64,000 bases of DNA from Larsenimonas suaedae (GCF_023712105.1 NZ_JAMLJI010000006.1:1-64000); one strand, 5' to 3'. Positions 9,931 to 19,557 are shown, counted from the stretch's first letter. Program-made: numbers and translations. The notes: generated by a model not told the origin, from the letters alone.

Positions 9931-11103
9931 TTACAGCGTGGCTGCGGTCTTGAGCAGCGCCAGGCGCTCAGAGCGCAGGGCCATGAAGCCGTAGTACCAC
10001 TTGATCGACATGAAGCCGGTCTCGCCATACGGGTCGGTACGATCGGCTGACTTCTCACCCGGCTTCTTGTGAATGATCTTGAACTTCACAGTCTTGCCGT
10101 CGGTCTGGAAACCGATGGTGGTGAAGGAGCCGTCACCGACCACGAGCATTGGGAAGATGGTGTACTTGCCCGCGTCCTCGTAGTGGCCAGAGTCACCCTC
10201 AGCGACCGCAGCACCGGAACCGGCCCACTGCATCATTTCGGGAACGACCACGATGCGGAACTGATCGACGGTGCCAATCTCACCGTTAAGCACGGTGCCT
10301 GCCGCAGCGTAGTGCTGAGCCGGGATGAAGGCCGGGTTGCCGTGCAGATCCTTCATGGCGCGAACCAGGGGAATCAACTCGGAGCCGATGTACAACACAC
10401 GCGCGGCCGGCAGGGTCTTGGTATCAACCATGCGAGTGCCGCTGATGACCTTGGTGTGCTTGGGCGTGCGGTTGTTGTCCAGGTCGATGGATAGGTGCAT
10501 CAGGTCGCTGTAGGTCGCCAGACTCTCGCCGTCGACTTCCTCGTCCTTGGTGGCCGCACCGGCGTACTTCAGGACACCGGCCTGAGTCAGCAGGTCAATC
10601 TGAAGTGCGTCTTCGGTGATCTCGTGCGCACCGTTGAGCATTTCGCGGTTGATGTGGCTCAGCAGTTCCTCGTCGGAATCGAAGTCCAGGGATTCCTGGC
10701 TGTACTCATCGAAGAAGCCGAACTTCTCGAAGGAGCCTTCGATTTCCTTGCGCTTGAAGCCAACGCGGTTCACGCGACCGCCGGTCTCGGAGAGCAGCGG
10801 CAGCTTGCCAGAGATGGTGCCGACGTCCTTGCTGGAACCGTAGAGGTTGCCGTTCTGGATCTTGGCGCCAGTCGCATCGATGCCCTGGTCGTTGATGTTG
10901 GCGTCGTCGAGCAGCGGCAGGTAGTGATAGCGCTTGATCTTCTTGCCCATGTTCTTCGGCATGGCAGTCACGTCCGCCAGCGGCATGAAGAACTGGAGCT
11001 TGCGCGCCTCGATCAGGGCTTTCTTCTGGTAGTAGTCAGTACGAAGCTGAGTGCCAACGGAGGAGGCTTTACCGCCAGCGGGATCGTTGTATGTACGGGT
11101 CAT
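9931..11103 (-). CDS. Major capsid protein, N4-gp56 family
   Basis: A 390-aa protein, close to the ~400 aa of N4 gp56, with the layout expected of the N4-gp56 major capsid family: an N-terminal helix with basic residues, a central block with IYSGTRM-like and YIGSELIPL-like core segments, and a C-terminal segment ending in a Trp/Tyr-rich stretch ([17 protein letters not shown]). It follows the acidic scaffold-like gene and precedes the gp55-like gene, as in N4. It builds the icosahedral head shell. Confidence 0.85.
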   Translation of the reverse strand: MTRTYNDPAGGKASSVGTQLRTDYYQKKALIEARKLQFFMPLADVTAMPKNMGKKIKRYHYLPLLDDANINDQGIDATGAKIQNGNLYGSSKDVGTISGKLPLLSETGGRVNRVGFKRKEIEGSFEKFGFFDEYSQESLDFDSDEELLSHINREMLNGAHEITEDALQIDLLTQAGVLKYAGAATKDEEVDGESLATYSDLMHLSIDLDNNRTPKHTKVISGTRMVDTKTLPAARVLYIGSELIPLVRAMKDLHGNPAFIPAQHYAAAGTVLNGEIGTVDQFRIVVVPEMMQWAGSGAAVAEGDSGHYEDAGKYTIFPMLVVGDGSFTTIGFQTDGKTVKFKIIHKKPGEKSADRTDPYGETGFMSIKWYYGFMALRSERLALLKTAATL

Positions 11104-11118
11104 AAGCTATCTCACAAA

Positions 11119-12363
11119 TTACATGAATCGGGAATCGATCTGCTTCTCGAAGTCCTCGTCCGACATGGACAGCGGATTGAACTCCGCAGGTTTGGACTTC
11201 GGAGCGGTACGGGGTGAGCCTGCGGCGGCTCGCTTCTTGCTTTTGAGTGCCGGATCAGGTGCCTTGGGCGCAGGGGCAGTTTTCGGCGGCTCGGCAGCAG
11301 GTGATTGCTGTTGGCCGGAGTTGTCCGGCGCAGCAAACTTGCCTTCTGAGTGCAGTCGATCACCGACCTGGCGGTAGGCTTCAAGATCCGAGATACCCGA
11401 TAGGCGCCCGAACATGCGCTCGCGCTCAACCTCGTTGACGATCTGGTCATAAATGCCACTGGCCATGTGGTTATTGATGACTGAAAGCAATTGGGGGTTG
11501 TCGGCGATAACTTGTTGGCTTGGGCCGTCCCACTGTTTCCCGACGACATCGAGCAGTTGCTGGTAGGTCGGCGTTTCCTGGATCTCGTCCAGTACCGAGT
11601 CCAGCTCGAGGGCCTTATCGTCTACGGAATAGTCAGTGGGCGTGTACCCGCTTTCTTTCTGGGTATCGATGTCCAGTGGGTCGATCCCACTGTCCTTGAT
11701 CAGCTTCTGAATCGCCTCGGGATTCTTTTTCTCGAGGTCGATCAGATAGCCGAGCTTGCTCTCGTCCAGGAGATTGTTGTTCTCCAGGAGCTTCATGACT
11801 TTCAGGTTGGGCTTCAGGGCGGCCATCTTCTTGGTGTAGTTGGCGCCCATCTGCATCAGCTGGATGGCTTCATCGACGTTTTGAACCTGCATGTCTCGGC
11901 CGTTGGCCTTGAAGGTTCCGAGCAGCCGTTCGTACTCTGCCTTGTAGTCCACCGTGTCCTGAGTGTCTTCCGACTGATCAGCGTCCTTGGACTCGGCATC
12001 CTCAGCATCCGCTTCTTCAGTGGCATCCGAGGCAGCTTCATCACCACCTTCCGGGGTCGAATCAGTAGCGGCCGCATCGGCAGCGTCATCAGCAGAACCA
12101 GCGTCAGCATCGCCAGCATCGGCGTCTGCGTCTTGGTCATCGGCATCGTCCTCTTGGGTGCCCGGATCGGCAGCGCCGTCGTCTGCGCCCTCCTGGCCTG
12201 CGCCCTCAGTACCTTCGGGCTCGGCCGGGGCCTGCGACGCGTCGCTGTCTTCCGGGTCATCATCATCAAGAAAGGAAGTGTCCATGTTGGCGATGTCATC
12301 GTCGGACATTTCCAGAAGTGAGCGACCTTCCTCGGGAAGGCCCTGTACGGTCTCGGTGGTCAT
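11119..12363 (-). CDS. Acidic scaffold-like protein (N4 gp57-like)
   Basis: A 414-aa protein. Residues ~25-140 are an extremely acidic low-complexity tract of Asp, Ala, Glu and Ser. A helical domain follows at ~145-335, and the C-terminus is basic and Pro/Lys/Ala-rich. An acidic disordered N-part with a basic tail directly before the capsid gene is typical of head scaffolding or morphogenesis proteins, and N4 gp57 sits here. Its ATG overlaps the stop of the 114-aa gene upstream. Confidence 0.65.
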   Translation of the reverse strand: MTTETVQGLPEEGRSLLEMSDDDIANMDTSFLDDDDPEDSDASQAPAEPEGTEGAGQEGADDGAADPGTQEDDADDQDADADAGDADAGSADDAADAAATDSTPEGGDEAASDATEEADAEDAESKDADQSEDTQDTVDYKAEYERLLGTFKANGRDMQVQNVDEAIQLMQMGANYTKKMAALKPNLKVMKLLENNNLLDESKLGYLIDLEKKNPEAIQKLIKDSGIDPLDIDTQKESGYTPTDYSVDDKALELDSVLDEIQETPTYQQLLDVVGKQWDGPSQQVIADNPQLLSVINNHMASGIYDQIVNEVERERMFGRLSGISDLEAYRQVGDRLHSEGKFAAPDNSGQQQSPAAEPPKTAPAPKAPDPALKSKKRAAAGSPRTAPKSKPAEFNPLSMSDEDFEKQIDSRFM

Positions 12364-12704
12364 TCAGCGCCTTCCTCCATCATCAGTTCATTGAGGGTCT
12401 GCTGGTGCTCATCCATGGCGAAGCGTGCATGCTGCGCCTGCATCTCGATGACCTTTAGGTAGTTGAACAAGCAACCGATACCCGTAATCTGGTTGGCGAT
12501 GTCCGACTGCATGTCCGGCTGCTGCATGTTGGGGTCGGCTTTCAGGTGAACCAGACGAACCGCCTCTCCCTTGAGGTAGCCTTCCTGGATGACCTTCTGG
12601 AAGTCAGGGTTCTGACTCAGGCGAGTCAATGCGTCGTCCTTCTCGATCAGGGCCTTTGCCTGTTCGATGTCCAACTCGATTTCTTGAATGTCAGCTTGGC
12701 TCAT
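12360..12704 (-). CDS. Small helical morphogenesis protein (N4 gp58-like)
   Basis: A 114-aa all-helical protein rich in Gln, Glu, Asp and Met, ending in an acidic tail, without recognisable domain. It lies between portal and scaffold-like genes and is translationally coupled to the latter. The place corresponds to N4 gp58. Confidence 0.55.
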   Translation of the reverse strand: MSQADIQEIELDIEQAKALIEKDDALTRLSQNPDFQKVIQEGYLKGEAVRLVHLKADPNMQQPDMQSDIANQITGIGCLFNYLKVIEMQAQHARFAMDEHQQTLNELMMEEGAE

Positions 12705-12777
12705 AACACCTTCCGGTCGTTGATAGGCTGTTGATTGGGCGACAGTAACCAGTTTTCACAGACCCATCAGAACTTTT

Positions 12778-14907
12778 TTAATGGCGGGTCTGGCCCGGGT
12801 TTTGTCCGTTCTTTCCCAACGAATGCTCGAGCATTTTCAGGTTGGCTTGGCTTCGTGCCTGCTCCCCGTGCTTTTGCAATTCACGCTCCTGCTTCACGCC
12901 CGACTCCTGCTCGACGAAGTCCAAATTGGCCTTGTCGGTCTGGCTGGACAGGTGCTCTGCGCGTGCCTGTTCGGTGCCGACACGAGCCTGATTGAGCTGG
13001 GCATCGGTCTCGGTCTCACGCACGTCGGCCTGAAGTTTCGCCACCTCGGCCTTGAGCTTCTCGAGCTCAAGCTGAGCCTGTTGATCCGGCTGCGGCTGGT
13101 AGGACTCGATCTTCTTGGCCAGTGCCGGCATCTTCCGCAGCCGGGCAATCTCGGCCAGGATCATTCGAGAGAAGTCGCTCTCCATGCTGTTGCCCATGGT
13201 CTGGAGCATGAAGGAGAGCTCCTGGGCCTTTTGGTTGTCTTCCTCGGCGGTGGAGATGCCAAGGCGCAGATCGAAGTTGCCCGGCAGATCGTCACGGCGC
13301 ACCGGGATGAACTCCTCTTCCGAGACCCGAACCACTTCCTCCTCGGACAGGAACTCACCGTTCATGGCGATGATCTTGCGTCCGATCTTGACCATGCCCT
13401 TGGAGAGCCTTCGCAGGATGCTGGTCTCGCGCTTGGATGAGGCGTCCAGGGCGCCTCGAACGCCGGCAGCAACGTCACCAAGCGATTGCCCGGAGATGCC
13501 GTTGTTGAAGGCTTTCACCCCGGTCAGGGATTCCGCTTCCATGCTCTGCATCTGGAGCATGACCTGCGCCGACTGGGGGATTTCAGGGAAGGTGTGCTGA
13601 TAGAACGCCTGGCGCGGATCGACGTTGGCGTTGAACTCATAGTCCTGGCCCTGGGCGAACTTGCGCCGATTGGTGACGTCGAGTGCGTCCTTGCGCACGC
13701 CGGTCTGGGAGTTGGCCGACTTGCCCAACAGATCGATCATGCCGCGCGTCACCGCACCGGTGATCTTCTGGTTGTCCTCGATCAATGCCCCATCCGGCTC
13801 GCCGTAGGTGCTCTTGCGTACCGGCAGATAGGGGATGACCACGAACGGGATCTTGCCGTCGGGGAAGGGGTTCTCTTCCATGCGGATGAGCGTGTCGCCG
13901 ACCCAGGTGCCCACGATGGCTTTCACCGTGCCCGAGCCGTCGATGTCCCAATAGCCCCAGTACTCATAGGCCACGAACTTCTGGCGCGGCTTGTCCTTGA
14001 AGGTGAAGTTGCTGGTGTCGGTGGTGGCGTGGTCTGGCTCTGACAGCGGGGTGTTCTCGGTGGTCTTGATCTTGTCGAGGTTTGAGTAGCGCCCGTCCTT
14101 CTTGAGCTCGGACAGCGAGGTCTCGAAGCTGTGGATCACGAAACTGGCCTTGTCCACGTCGCCCCGGCAGGTGGGGTCGATGATCACGTTACGGAAATCG
14201 CAGACCTCGAGTGTGGGCTGGTTCTTGGTGACGCGAGTGGTCTTCACCGCCTTCATGCCGACCTGCCGCACTCCGTGCGGGACACCGCGTTCCATGGAGA
14301 GTGAATGCGCCTGGCGCAGGGGTTCGGCACGTTGCTCGAAGCTCGCCGGATCCATCTGACGTTCCTGGGCCATGGTGGCGTGCATCGGCCCTAGCTGGGG
14401 GTCGGCGTAGAACTCGAACTCCGGCACCTGGATTTCAGTCTCTTCTTCCTCGTACTCCCAGCCGACCCGCACGATCGCAGTGCCTTCCTCGACCGCGGTA
14501 CGCACGAACTCGTCGATGAACGCCACCTTGTCGATCTTGGTGTTGAACTGATTGTTCAGGATCAGCTTGTTCTGGCGGGCCGCCTTCACGTCGCTTGCCG
14601 AGATGGGTTCGACCGTGAAGACATCCTCGGTCGACAGGAACGGCTCGCTCAGGTTGGGGTAGCGCCACTCGGCCTGCTTGCGCACCAGCTTGGGCGCGAC
14701 CTGGGAACCCTGGCGGTTCTTGGGCGGTGCGGCCTTGCCCCGCACATGCAGCACATCCAGCCAGTCCTCGATCTGCATGACCTGTGAGTCATGCGTCGAT
14801 TGGGCCTCCTGCAGATCCCGTTTCAGATCCGTCACCGAGGGCTCGTTCTTCCATTCGGTCAGCGGCGTCTGCGGTACGTCCATACCCATATCCAACGATT
14901 CATCCAT
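12778..14907 (-). CDS. Portal protein (N4 gp59-like)
   Basis: A 709-aa protein, near the 763 aa of N4 gp59. The central part shows the portal-type succession of mixed alpha/beta wing and helical stem, and the C-terminal ~120 residues form a Gln/Glu/Ala-rich coiled coil (about residues 590-700). It would form the dodecameric vertex for DNA passage and terminase docking. Context supports this: terminase and gp67-like genes are upstream, scaffold and capsid genes downstream. Confidence 0.8.
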   Translation of the reverse strand: MDESLDMGMDVPQTPLTEWKNEPSVTDLKRDLQEAQSTHDSQVMQIEDWLDVLHVRGKAAPPKNRQGSQVAPKLVRKQAEWRYPNLSEPFLSTEDVFTVEPISASDVKAARQNKLILNNQFNTKIDKVAFIDEFVRTAVEEGTAIVRVGWEYEEEETEIQVPEFEFYADPQLGPMHATMAQERQMDPASFEQRAEPLRQAHSLSMERGVPHGVRQVGMKAVKTTRVTKNQPTLEVCDFRNVIIDPTCRGDVDKASFVIHSFETSLSELKKDGRYSNLDKIKTTENTPLSEPDHATTDTSNFTFKDKPRQKFVAYEYWGYWDIDGSGTVKAIVGTWVGDTLIRMEENPFPDGKIPFVVIPYLPVRKSTYGEPDGALIEDNQKITGAVTRGMIDLLGKSANSQTGVRKDALDVTNRRKFAQGQDYEFNANVDPRQAFYQHTFPEIPQSAQVMLQMQSMEAESLTGVKAFNNGISGQSLGDVAAGVRGALDASSKRETSILRRLSKGMVKIGRKIIAMNGEFLSEEEVVRVSEEEFIPVRRDDLPGNFDLRLGISTAEEDNQKAQELSFMLQTMGNSMESDFSRMILAEIARLRKMPALAKKIESYQPQPDQQAQLELEKLKAEVAKLQADVRETETDAQLNQARVGTEQARAEHLSSQTDKANLDFVEQESGVKQERELQKHGEQARSQANLKMLEHSLGKNGQNPGQTRH

Positions 14908-14978
14908 TCCAAACCCCTCGCTTTCAGTCGTGTAGTTTCGCGGCGAAAAGCGCCGAAAAACTCAATGAGAGGCAGTCT

Positions 14979-15401
14979 ATGAAAATGAAAAAACGCCATC
15001 CGAACTTTATTCTTCCCACCCGTGGCTCAGAGGCCGCCGGGGGACTCGACCTGTACATGCCCGAGGCAGGGGAGTGCGACGACCGCACCACCAAGGTTGG
15101 GCTTGGCTTCTCGGCCGCTGTTCCCAAGGGGAATGTGGCACTGCTGCTGCCACGCTCCGGCACCGGCGCCAAGTTCGGACTCGAGCTCAACAACACCTGT
15201 GGCGTGATCGATGCGGATTACCGGGGTGAGTGGATTGCCAACCTTCGAACCAAGAACGGCGAGCGCTTCTCCTGGGACGCCGGCGAACGTGTGCTTCAGA
15301 TGGTGGTGGTGCCTGCGGTGTACGTGACGCCCGAGCTGGTGGATGAGCTCGATGACACCGAACGCGGTGAGGGTGGCTTTGGCGATTCTGGCCGGTATTG
15401 A
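14979..15401 (+). CDS. dut: dUTP diphosphatase
   Basis: A 140-aa trimeric-type dUTPase that hydrolyses dUTP to dUMP, lowering uracil in DNA and feeding thymidylate synthesis. Family motifs are visible: GSEAAGGLDLYMP (motif 1, residues ~14-26), LLPRSGTGAKFGLEL (motif 2), NTCGVIDADYRGEW (motif 3, catalytic Asp), RVLQMVVVP (motif 4) and a C-terminal RGEGGFGDSGR (motif 5). It is transcribed against the surrounding late genes and ends in its own terminator, so it is probably a middle gene. It acts with ThyX and the dCMP deaminase encoded elsewhere in the window. Confidence 0.95.
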   Translation: MKMKKRHPNFILPTRGSEAAGGLDLYMPEAGECDDRTTKVGLGFSAAVPKGNVALLLPRSGTGAKFGLELNNTCGVIDADYRGEWIANLRTKNGERFSWDAGERVLQMVVVPAVYVTPELVDELDDTERGEGGFGDSGRY

Positions 15402-15492
15402 CGCTTTAGGCGCTGCCCGGTTTAATGGCCTCACCTTGTAGAGTGAGATCTCCAGGGTGGGGAGCGATCCCCAGAGGCGACGGCCTCAGTAG
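15402..15492 (+). other. Structured RNA segment after dut
   Basis: The 90 bases between dut and its terminator can fold into three successive hairpins: CTCAC/GTGAG, TGGGGA-GCGA-TCCCCA and GAGG/CCTC. It has no T-arm or acceptor features of a tRNA. It may be a stabilising 3-prime region or a small RNA. Confidence 0.4.
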
Positions 15493-15493
15493 G

Positions 15494-15517
15494 AACCCCG
15501 CTTCGGCGGGGTTTTTG
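15494..15517 (+). terminator. Terminator of dut
   Basis: AACCCCG-CTTCG-GCGGGGTTTTT is a strong stem with a UUCG-type loop and a T run. It lies 92 bp after the dut stop and just before the end of the converging gp67-like gene. Confidence 0.85.
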
Positions 15518-15528
15518 CTTTTCAGGCC

Positions 15529-16236
15529 CTAGCACCAGCCGTTGCGATGGAAGCGGTGATCCTCGAATTGGTTCTCCAGCTGATACCCCCCATTTTCCAG
15601 CGCCAGGCACGCCCGCTCGTACTTGGACGCGTAGTTGTTCCCCTCGTGAAATCCCTCGCTTGCGCCCATCGGATTGAAGACTCGACTTGCGATAAAGAAC
15701 AGCAGTGCCTCGAGGTGGCTGAAGGGCAGATCGATCTCCATCTTGCGAATGGCCGTGGCATTGGTTGGCTTGAGTTGAGGATGGTTCGCCCGGTACACCA
15801 CGGTCACATACGGGTGAGCAAACGTGGCCGGCATGACCAGCGTATTGACCGACAGGGTGCGAAGTCCTCCAGGCATGTTCTCGTCGTTGAGCGGCACCGG
15901 ACATCCGTTGGGGTCGAGCACCTGTTCGATCTTGAGCAGATCGTTCTCGAACGTGCGCTCGGCGTCGTCGATGTAGGCGTCGCGTGAGCCAACGCCCTGG
16001 GCGCTCATCGCGTGCGCCGCCGTCAGTACGTACTGTTCCCGGCCGGGTTTACGCAGTACCCGGATGCGGCCCTCGCGCAGCTTGAACCGCTTGTGCAGCG
16101 CGGTCAGGCCCAGATTAATATGAGGCAGCAGCTTCACCTCACTTTCGCGAGCCACGCCCATGTCAGTCTCCGAGCCCAGACTGAGCTGCGAGAGCTCGCT
16201 CGATCCAAGCGCATCAAAAATATCGTCTAGTTGCAT
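15529..16236 (-). CDS. N4 gp67-like head completion protein
   Basis: A 235-aa protein immediately after the large terminase gene, nine bases away. It has a hydrophobic FSHLEALLFFIASRVFNP helix at about residues 170-187 and a Gly/Asn/Tyr-rich C-terminus. Size and place match N4 gp67, a ~30-kDa virion protein near the portal. Head-tail connector function is inferred. Confidence 0.65.
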   Translation of the reverse strand: MQLDDIFDALGSSELSQLSLGSETDMGVARESEVKLLPHINLGLTALHKRFKLREGRIRVLRKPGREQYVLTAAHAMSAQGVGSRDAYIDDAERTFENDLLKIEQVLDPNGCPVPLNDENMPGGLRTLSVNTLVMPATFAHPYVTVVYRANHPQLKPTNATAIRKMEIDLPFSHLEALLFFIASRVFNPMGASEGFHEGNNYASKYERACLALENGGYQLENQFEDHRFHRNGWC

Positions 16237-16245
16237 GTGCGTTCC

Positions 16246-17853
16246 TCACACGATGTAGGAGCCCAGTCGGCTCGTTTCCTCGTCGTCTTCCTCGAGATCC
16301 CAGATGCCCGAGCCGTCTTGTGCCATGGGCGCTTCCTCGGAGGGCTTCCACGGCTTCAGGGCCGACAGCATCGAGATGGTGTCGATGAAGTCGTCGTGCT
16401 TGCTCTTGAAGCCGCCCGGCGTCACCAGTTCCAGTTCGGTCACGGCCTCGACCAGTTCGGGGCTCTTGCTCTTTTCCTTCGGGAACAGGATCTTTCTGGC
16501 CTTGAACAGCGGCACCACCGAGTTGAAACGCACCAGCTTGTTGGTGTTGGGTCGAACCCCCGGCTTCATGTCGTTGCCTTCGCTGGCCAGCGGGAAGTAG
16601 ATGTTGCGATCCATCATTTCGTTTTGAATCCAGGACACGAAGCCCTGCTGCTGCCCGCTGACCTCGATGCCGACCTGCTGGGGCCGGTACTTCTGACTCA
16701 GCCGGAACAGGTCGTCGATCGACTTGGCCACGTCCTGACGCTTGCAGATGCCATCGACCCACAGCCACTGGCCGACGTTGTTGTAGGCCCACACCGAGAT
16801 CACCGAGAAGTCGGCCTTCTGCTTTTCGCTGGTGGCGAAGTCGGTGGTGATGTAGAAGTTGAAGCGCTGCGGGTAGCGCAGTACCGAATCCAGGTGATAC
16901 CAGCCGATGTCGTGATCCTGGATCAGACGATCCTCGTCGGACATGATCCTGAGCATCAGCTCCTGGTTGAAGGTATCGACCTTGCCGAGCTTCACGGCGG
17001 TTTCGTACTGTTCGAGCACATAGTCGTAGGTGAAGCGGTCGGGCCAGGAGCCCCGGAAGTCCTCGCGTGCACACGGGAACTGCTCACACACCGGGAACAC
17101 GTTGACCGCCCAGGCACCGGACTCGACTGCCTTGTACAGCGGATCCTTGGCGTTGAAGGGCGTGCCTGACCAGATGATCATGTTCTTCTTCGGGTGCAGG
17201 GCGTAGTTCACTGCCTTGTAGACGGTGTCTTCGACAGCGGCCACGACCGTACTCGAGCGCGCGTCCTCGTCCGAGATCAAGTCATCGAGCACCGCAAGCT
17301 GGGGACGTTTCCCCATCTCCTTGGCACCACGCACCCCGGTCTTGGCGCCGTAGCCCTTAACAATGAATATCTTGCCGTCGGCGTTTCTGAACTCCCAGCG
17401 AATGTCGGTCATCTTGACCGTCGGCACGTACTCACGCAGAAACTCGGAGTTCTCCCAGCGGAACTCCAGGTTCTTGCGCATGTTCTTCACGCCGTTCTCG
17501 ATCGAGTCCGAGACGTACAGCGCCAGGTCGATCCTGCCGAATCCGGGCAGCTCGCCGTAGGTGGCGATGTAGAGGAACAGGTATTCCCCCATCACGGTGG
17601 TCTTGGCGATCCCTCGGTGACAGAGGTTGATGACGCGCCGGCCACCCTGGGTGATGGTGTCCAGCATCTTGTAGTGCACCAGCGGCGTCTTGTTCTCTTC
17701 CCCCTCTGGGCCGTTGGTCAGCTTGATGAAGGTGACGAACTCGAGTGCGAAGTCGCTGGGCACATACGTCGGATCGGGGTCATAGGACGTCGAGTTGAGG
17801 TAGTCCTCGACCTTCCAGACCGACTCGAGCGCGTCCTTGACGGGATCACTCAT
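16246..17853 (-). CDS. terL: Terminase large subunit (N4 gp68-like)
   Basis: A 535-aa packaging motor with ATPase and nuclease domains. HRGIAKTT at residues 79-86 is a variant Walker A, LAVLDD at 186-191 is Walker B, and an SGT motif follows near 229. The RNase-H-like nuclease contributes an Asp in ITTDFA (~335-340), a second acidic site in the VGIEVSG region, and a late Asp in KHDDFID near 485. It cuts replicated DNA and pumps it through the portal. It overlaps the small-terminase-like gene by eight bases. Confidence 0.9.
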   Translation of the reverse strand: MSDPVKDALESVWKVEDYLNSTSYDPDPTYVPSDFALEFVTFIKLTNGPEGEENKTPLVHYKMLDTITQGGRRVINLCHRGIAKTTVMGEYLFLYIATYGELPGFGRIDLALYVSDSIENGVKNMRKNLEFRWENSEFLREYVPTVKMTDIRWEFRNADGKIFIVKGYGAKTGVRGAKEMGKRPQLAVLDDLISDEDARSSTVVAAVEDTVYKAVNYALHPKKNMIIWSGTPFNAKDPLYKAVESGAWAVNVFPVCEQFPCAREDFRGSWPDRFTYDYVLEQYETAVKLGKVDTFNQELMLRIMSDEDRLIQDHDIGWYHLDSVLRYPQRFNFYITTDFATSEKQKADFSVISVWAYNNVGQWLWVDGICKRQDVAKSIDDLFRLSQKYRPQQVGIEVSGQQQGFVSWIQNEMMDRNIYFPLASEGNDMKPGVRPNTNKLVRFNSVVPLFKARKILFPKEKSKSPELVEAVTELELVTPGGFKSKHDDFIDTISMLSALKPWKPSEEAPMAQDGSGIWDLEEDDEETSRLGSYIV

Positions 17854-18541
17854 CCTTCACCTCCGACTCGCCCTCGATCAGGATGCTCGAGTGGGCCACG
17901 TCCTGGGCATCCTGGGCCCCAGCCTGAATGGCCATACGCTGTCTGGCGGCAAGCTCCATGGTGGCGTCGCGCAATGCCTGGATCGAACTGTCCTGCTTCA
18001 CGTTCACATCCATTTCCACCTTCTGGGTCTCGGGCTGCTTGAGGTGGGTCAGCAGGGAGTTGGCCGCATCGGAGCGCACCTTCTCGGAGCGGGCAGAGAT
18101 CATCAGATCTGCCTGCACATTGAGGGCCTTCTGGTACAAGTCCTGGTTCAGGATCCAGGACGGCACCAGCGTCTGCTCCATGATCAGGTTGACCAGCTTC
18201 GACTTGTTGTAGGCCGAGACGTAGCTCGAGATGTCCTTGTCGGACGTCCCCATGACCGTGAAGCGCATCATCTTCTCGGGGAAGGTCTTCGAGTACGCAT
18301 CCAGGTTGGTGCAGCCAAGCAGCTTGTGGCTGACGTACTTCACGGCATCGATGTACTGGGAGACCCGGAACTTGCCCTCGGCCATGACCCGGGTGTAGCT
18401 CAGCAGATTGTCCCGATACGCTTCATGCAGCTCGGGATCGGACAGGGTGCGGTTGATCCGGTCGATCAGCTCCTGATTGACCGACTTCTTTACCTTGGGC
18501 GGCAGGGCCGCCTTGAATTGATCAATCGTCAAAGCGGTCAT
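17846..18541 (-). CDS. Probable terminase small subunit (N4 gp69-like)
   Basis: A 231-aa mostly helical protein directly before and overlapping the large terminase gene. The N-terminal half carries several short helices with basic residues that could bind packaging sites. The C-terminal half (from ~150) is a Gln/Ala/Asp-rich oligomerisation-like helix with an acidic tail. The place matches N4 gp69. No clear helix-turn-helix was recognised, so the role rests on position. Confidence 0.65.
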   Translation of the reverse strand: MTALTIDQFKAALPPKVKKSVNQELIDRINRTLSDPELHEAYRDNLLSYTRVMAEGKFRVSQYIDAVKYVSHKLLGCTNLDAYSKTFPEKMMRFTVMGTSDKDISSYVSAYNKSKLVNLIMEQTLVPSWILNQDLYQKALNVQADLMISARSEKVRSDAANSLLTHLKQPETQKVEMDVNVKQDSSIQALRDATMELAARQRMAIQAGAQDAQDVAHSSILIEGESEVKDE

Positions 18542-18722
18542 ACGGAACTCCTTCCCCGCGCGTCGGGCAGGGTGTGGTGGCGCCCCACCCGAGGCAGATT
18601 ACGTAGATACACAGCAGCAGCCCCAGCCACTTTGTGACCAAACAGCCCACAGCGCCGGCCACCAGGGCAGGCATCAGCACGAACATCAGGCGGGCAAGTA
18701 ATGCACTATTTAAGTATTTCAT
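18522..18722 (-). CDS. Small two-helix membrane protein, holin candidate
   Basis: A 66-aa protein with two hydrophobic segments, about residues 8-28 and 30-48, and a charged C-terminus. It lies between the endolysin gene and the terminase genes and overlaps the small-terminase start by 20 bases. The start codon lies inside octamer array C. Size and topology fit a class II holin or pinholin, but two other holin-like genes exist in this window. Confidence 0.5.
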   Translation of the reverse strand: MKYLNSALLARLMFVLMPALVAGAVGCLVTKWLGLLLCIYVICLGWGATTPCPTRGEGVPYDRFDD

Positions 18723-18738
18723 TATTGCAATATCTCAG
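18699..18738 (+). repeat. Octamer array C, over start of small membrane protein gene
   Basis: Five 8-bp units in register, including TATTTAAG, TATTTCAT and TATTGCAA. It covers the start codon of the 66-aa membrane protein and touches the endolysin stop, a good place to control lysis and packaging genes. Confidence 0.8.
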
Positions 18739-19400
18739 GCCGCGATAAGGCGTTTGATGCGACGGTAGCGTCGGACACGGTCGTCAAAGCCGACCATACC
18801 GGGGTTGATTTGCCGCGTGGTGGTCTTGATGTCCTGACCCCATACGTTGGCCGCCCAGAACCACAGCGCCGCTTCTACGGCCGCCTCCGGCTCGTCTGAG
18901 AGCAGGTCGGGTTGATCGACAAGATCGAGTCCCGTGGCGCGGGCACATCGGGTGTAGTTGTCCCGCCCGGTGAGCTGGATGATGCCGCGGCCCCGGTAGC
19001 GGAACCCGTCATCCGACTCGGTGTTGCCCAGGTGCGTCAGGCCCCATTCGCCGCCATAGAGGTGATTGGCAATGCCTTCCCGATCGGCCGGGTGATCGTC
19101 GTTGCGTCCCAGACGGCGCGCGTCTTCTGCGCTGATGCGATGGGAACCAAAGACCGAAAGCAGGGCCTGCTCGGCGTAGTTGAATCCCTCGGATAGGCGA
19201 GAGTAGTCGGTCGACTCATGCGAGGTCTGAGCCAGAAATAGAGCGATCTCATTGAGATCAAAGATGCCCTGGCGTGAAAGCCCTCGATCCAGAACATCCA
19301 GCCAGGTGTCGGGATCCGGGCAGTGGGGAGCAATCTGCTCGAAGGTGTCCAGGGTGATGATGACGGGTTCGTCTTCAACCGCTTCGTCGTACCAGTTCAT
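18735..19400 (-). CDS. Endolysin, glycoside hydrolase family 19
   Basis: A 221-aa chitinase-like (GH19) lysozyme that would cleave peptidoglycan at lysis. The family signature is clear: AQTSHESTDYSRLSEGFNY around residues 57-75 with the catalytic Glu in HES, then FRYRGRGIIQLTGRDNY near 130-146, and a C-terminal WFWAANVWG segment. No signal peptide or membrane anchor is present, so export depends on a holin. It is the first gene of the leftward late block, next to the divergent junction with the early genes. Confidence 0.9.
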   Translation of the reverse strand: MNWYDEAVEDEPVIITLDTFEQIAPHCPDPDTWLDVLDRGLSRQGIFDLNEIALFLAQTSHESTDYSRLSEGFNYAEQALLSVFGSHRISAEDARRLGRNDDHPADREGIANHLYGGEWGLTHLGNTESDDGFRYRGRGIIQLTGRDNYTRCARATGLDLVDQPDLLSDEPEAAVEAALWFWAANVWGQDIKTTTRQINPGMVGFDDRVRRYRRIKRLIAA

Positions 19401-19557
19401 AGCGTCGTCTCGGGTAAATAAAGCCCGAGTTTACGGAGACGCTACAGACCCATCTGGAAAAAATACGGGCCCCAACTTTTTGAGATTTTTCATAGTTGCC
19501 TACGAGTTCAGGGCTTACGGGTTTGGGGCCAACCAACACAAAGCACCCCCCCCCCAT
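19401..19557. other. Divergent late/early junction with inverted repeats
   Basis: This non-coding stretch separates leftward lysis and packaging genes from rightward early genes. It contains an AGCGTC/GACGCT plus CTCGGG/CCCGAG inverted repeat (about 19400-19443), a second pair GGCCCCAA/TTGGGGCC about 60 bp apart (about 19467-19531) and a run of C residues at 19546-19555. In linear N4-type genomes the physical ends with direct terminal repeats lie between these two gene blocks, so this is the expected join point. Confidence 0.5.

Noticed and set aside
15402-15492. tRNA gene after dut
   Set aside because: Several stems are present, but no T-loop consensus, anticodon arm geometry or CCA end.
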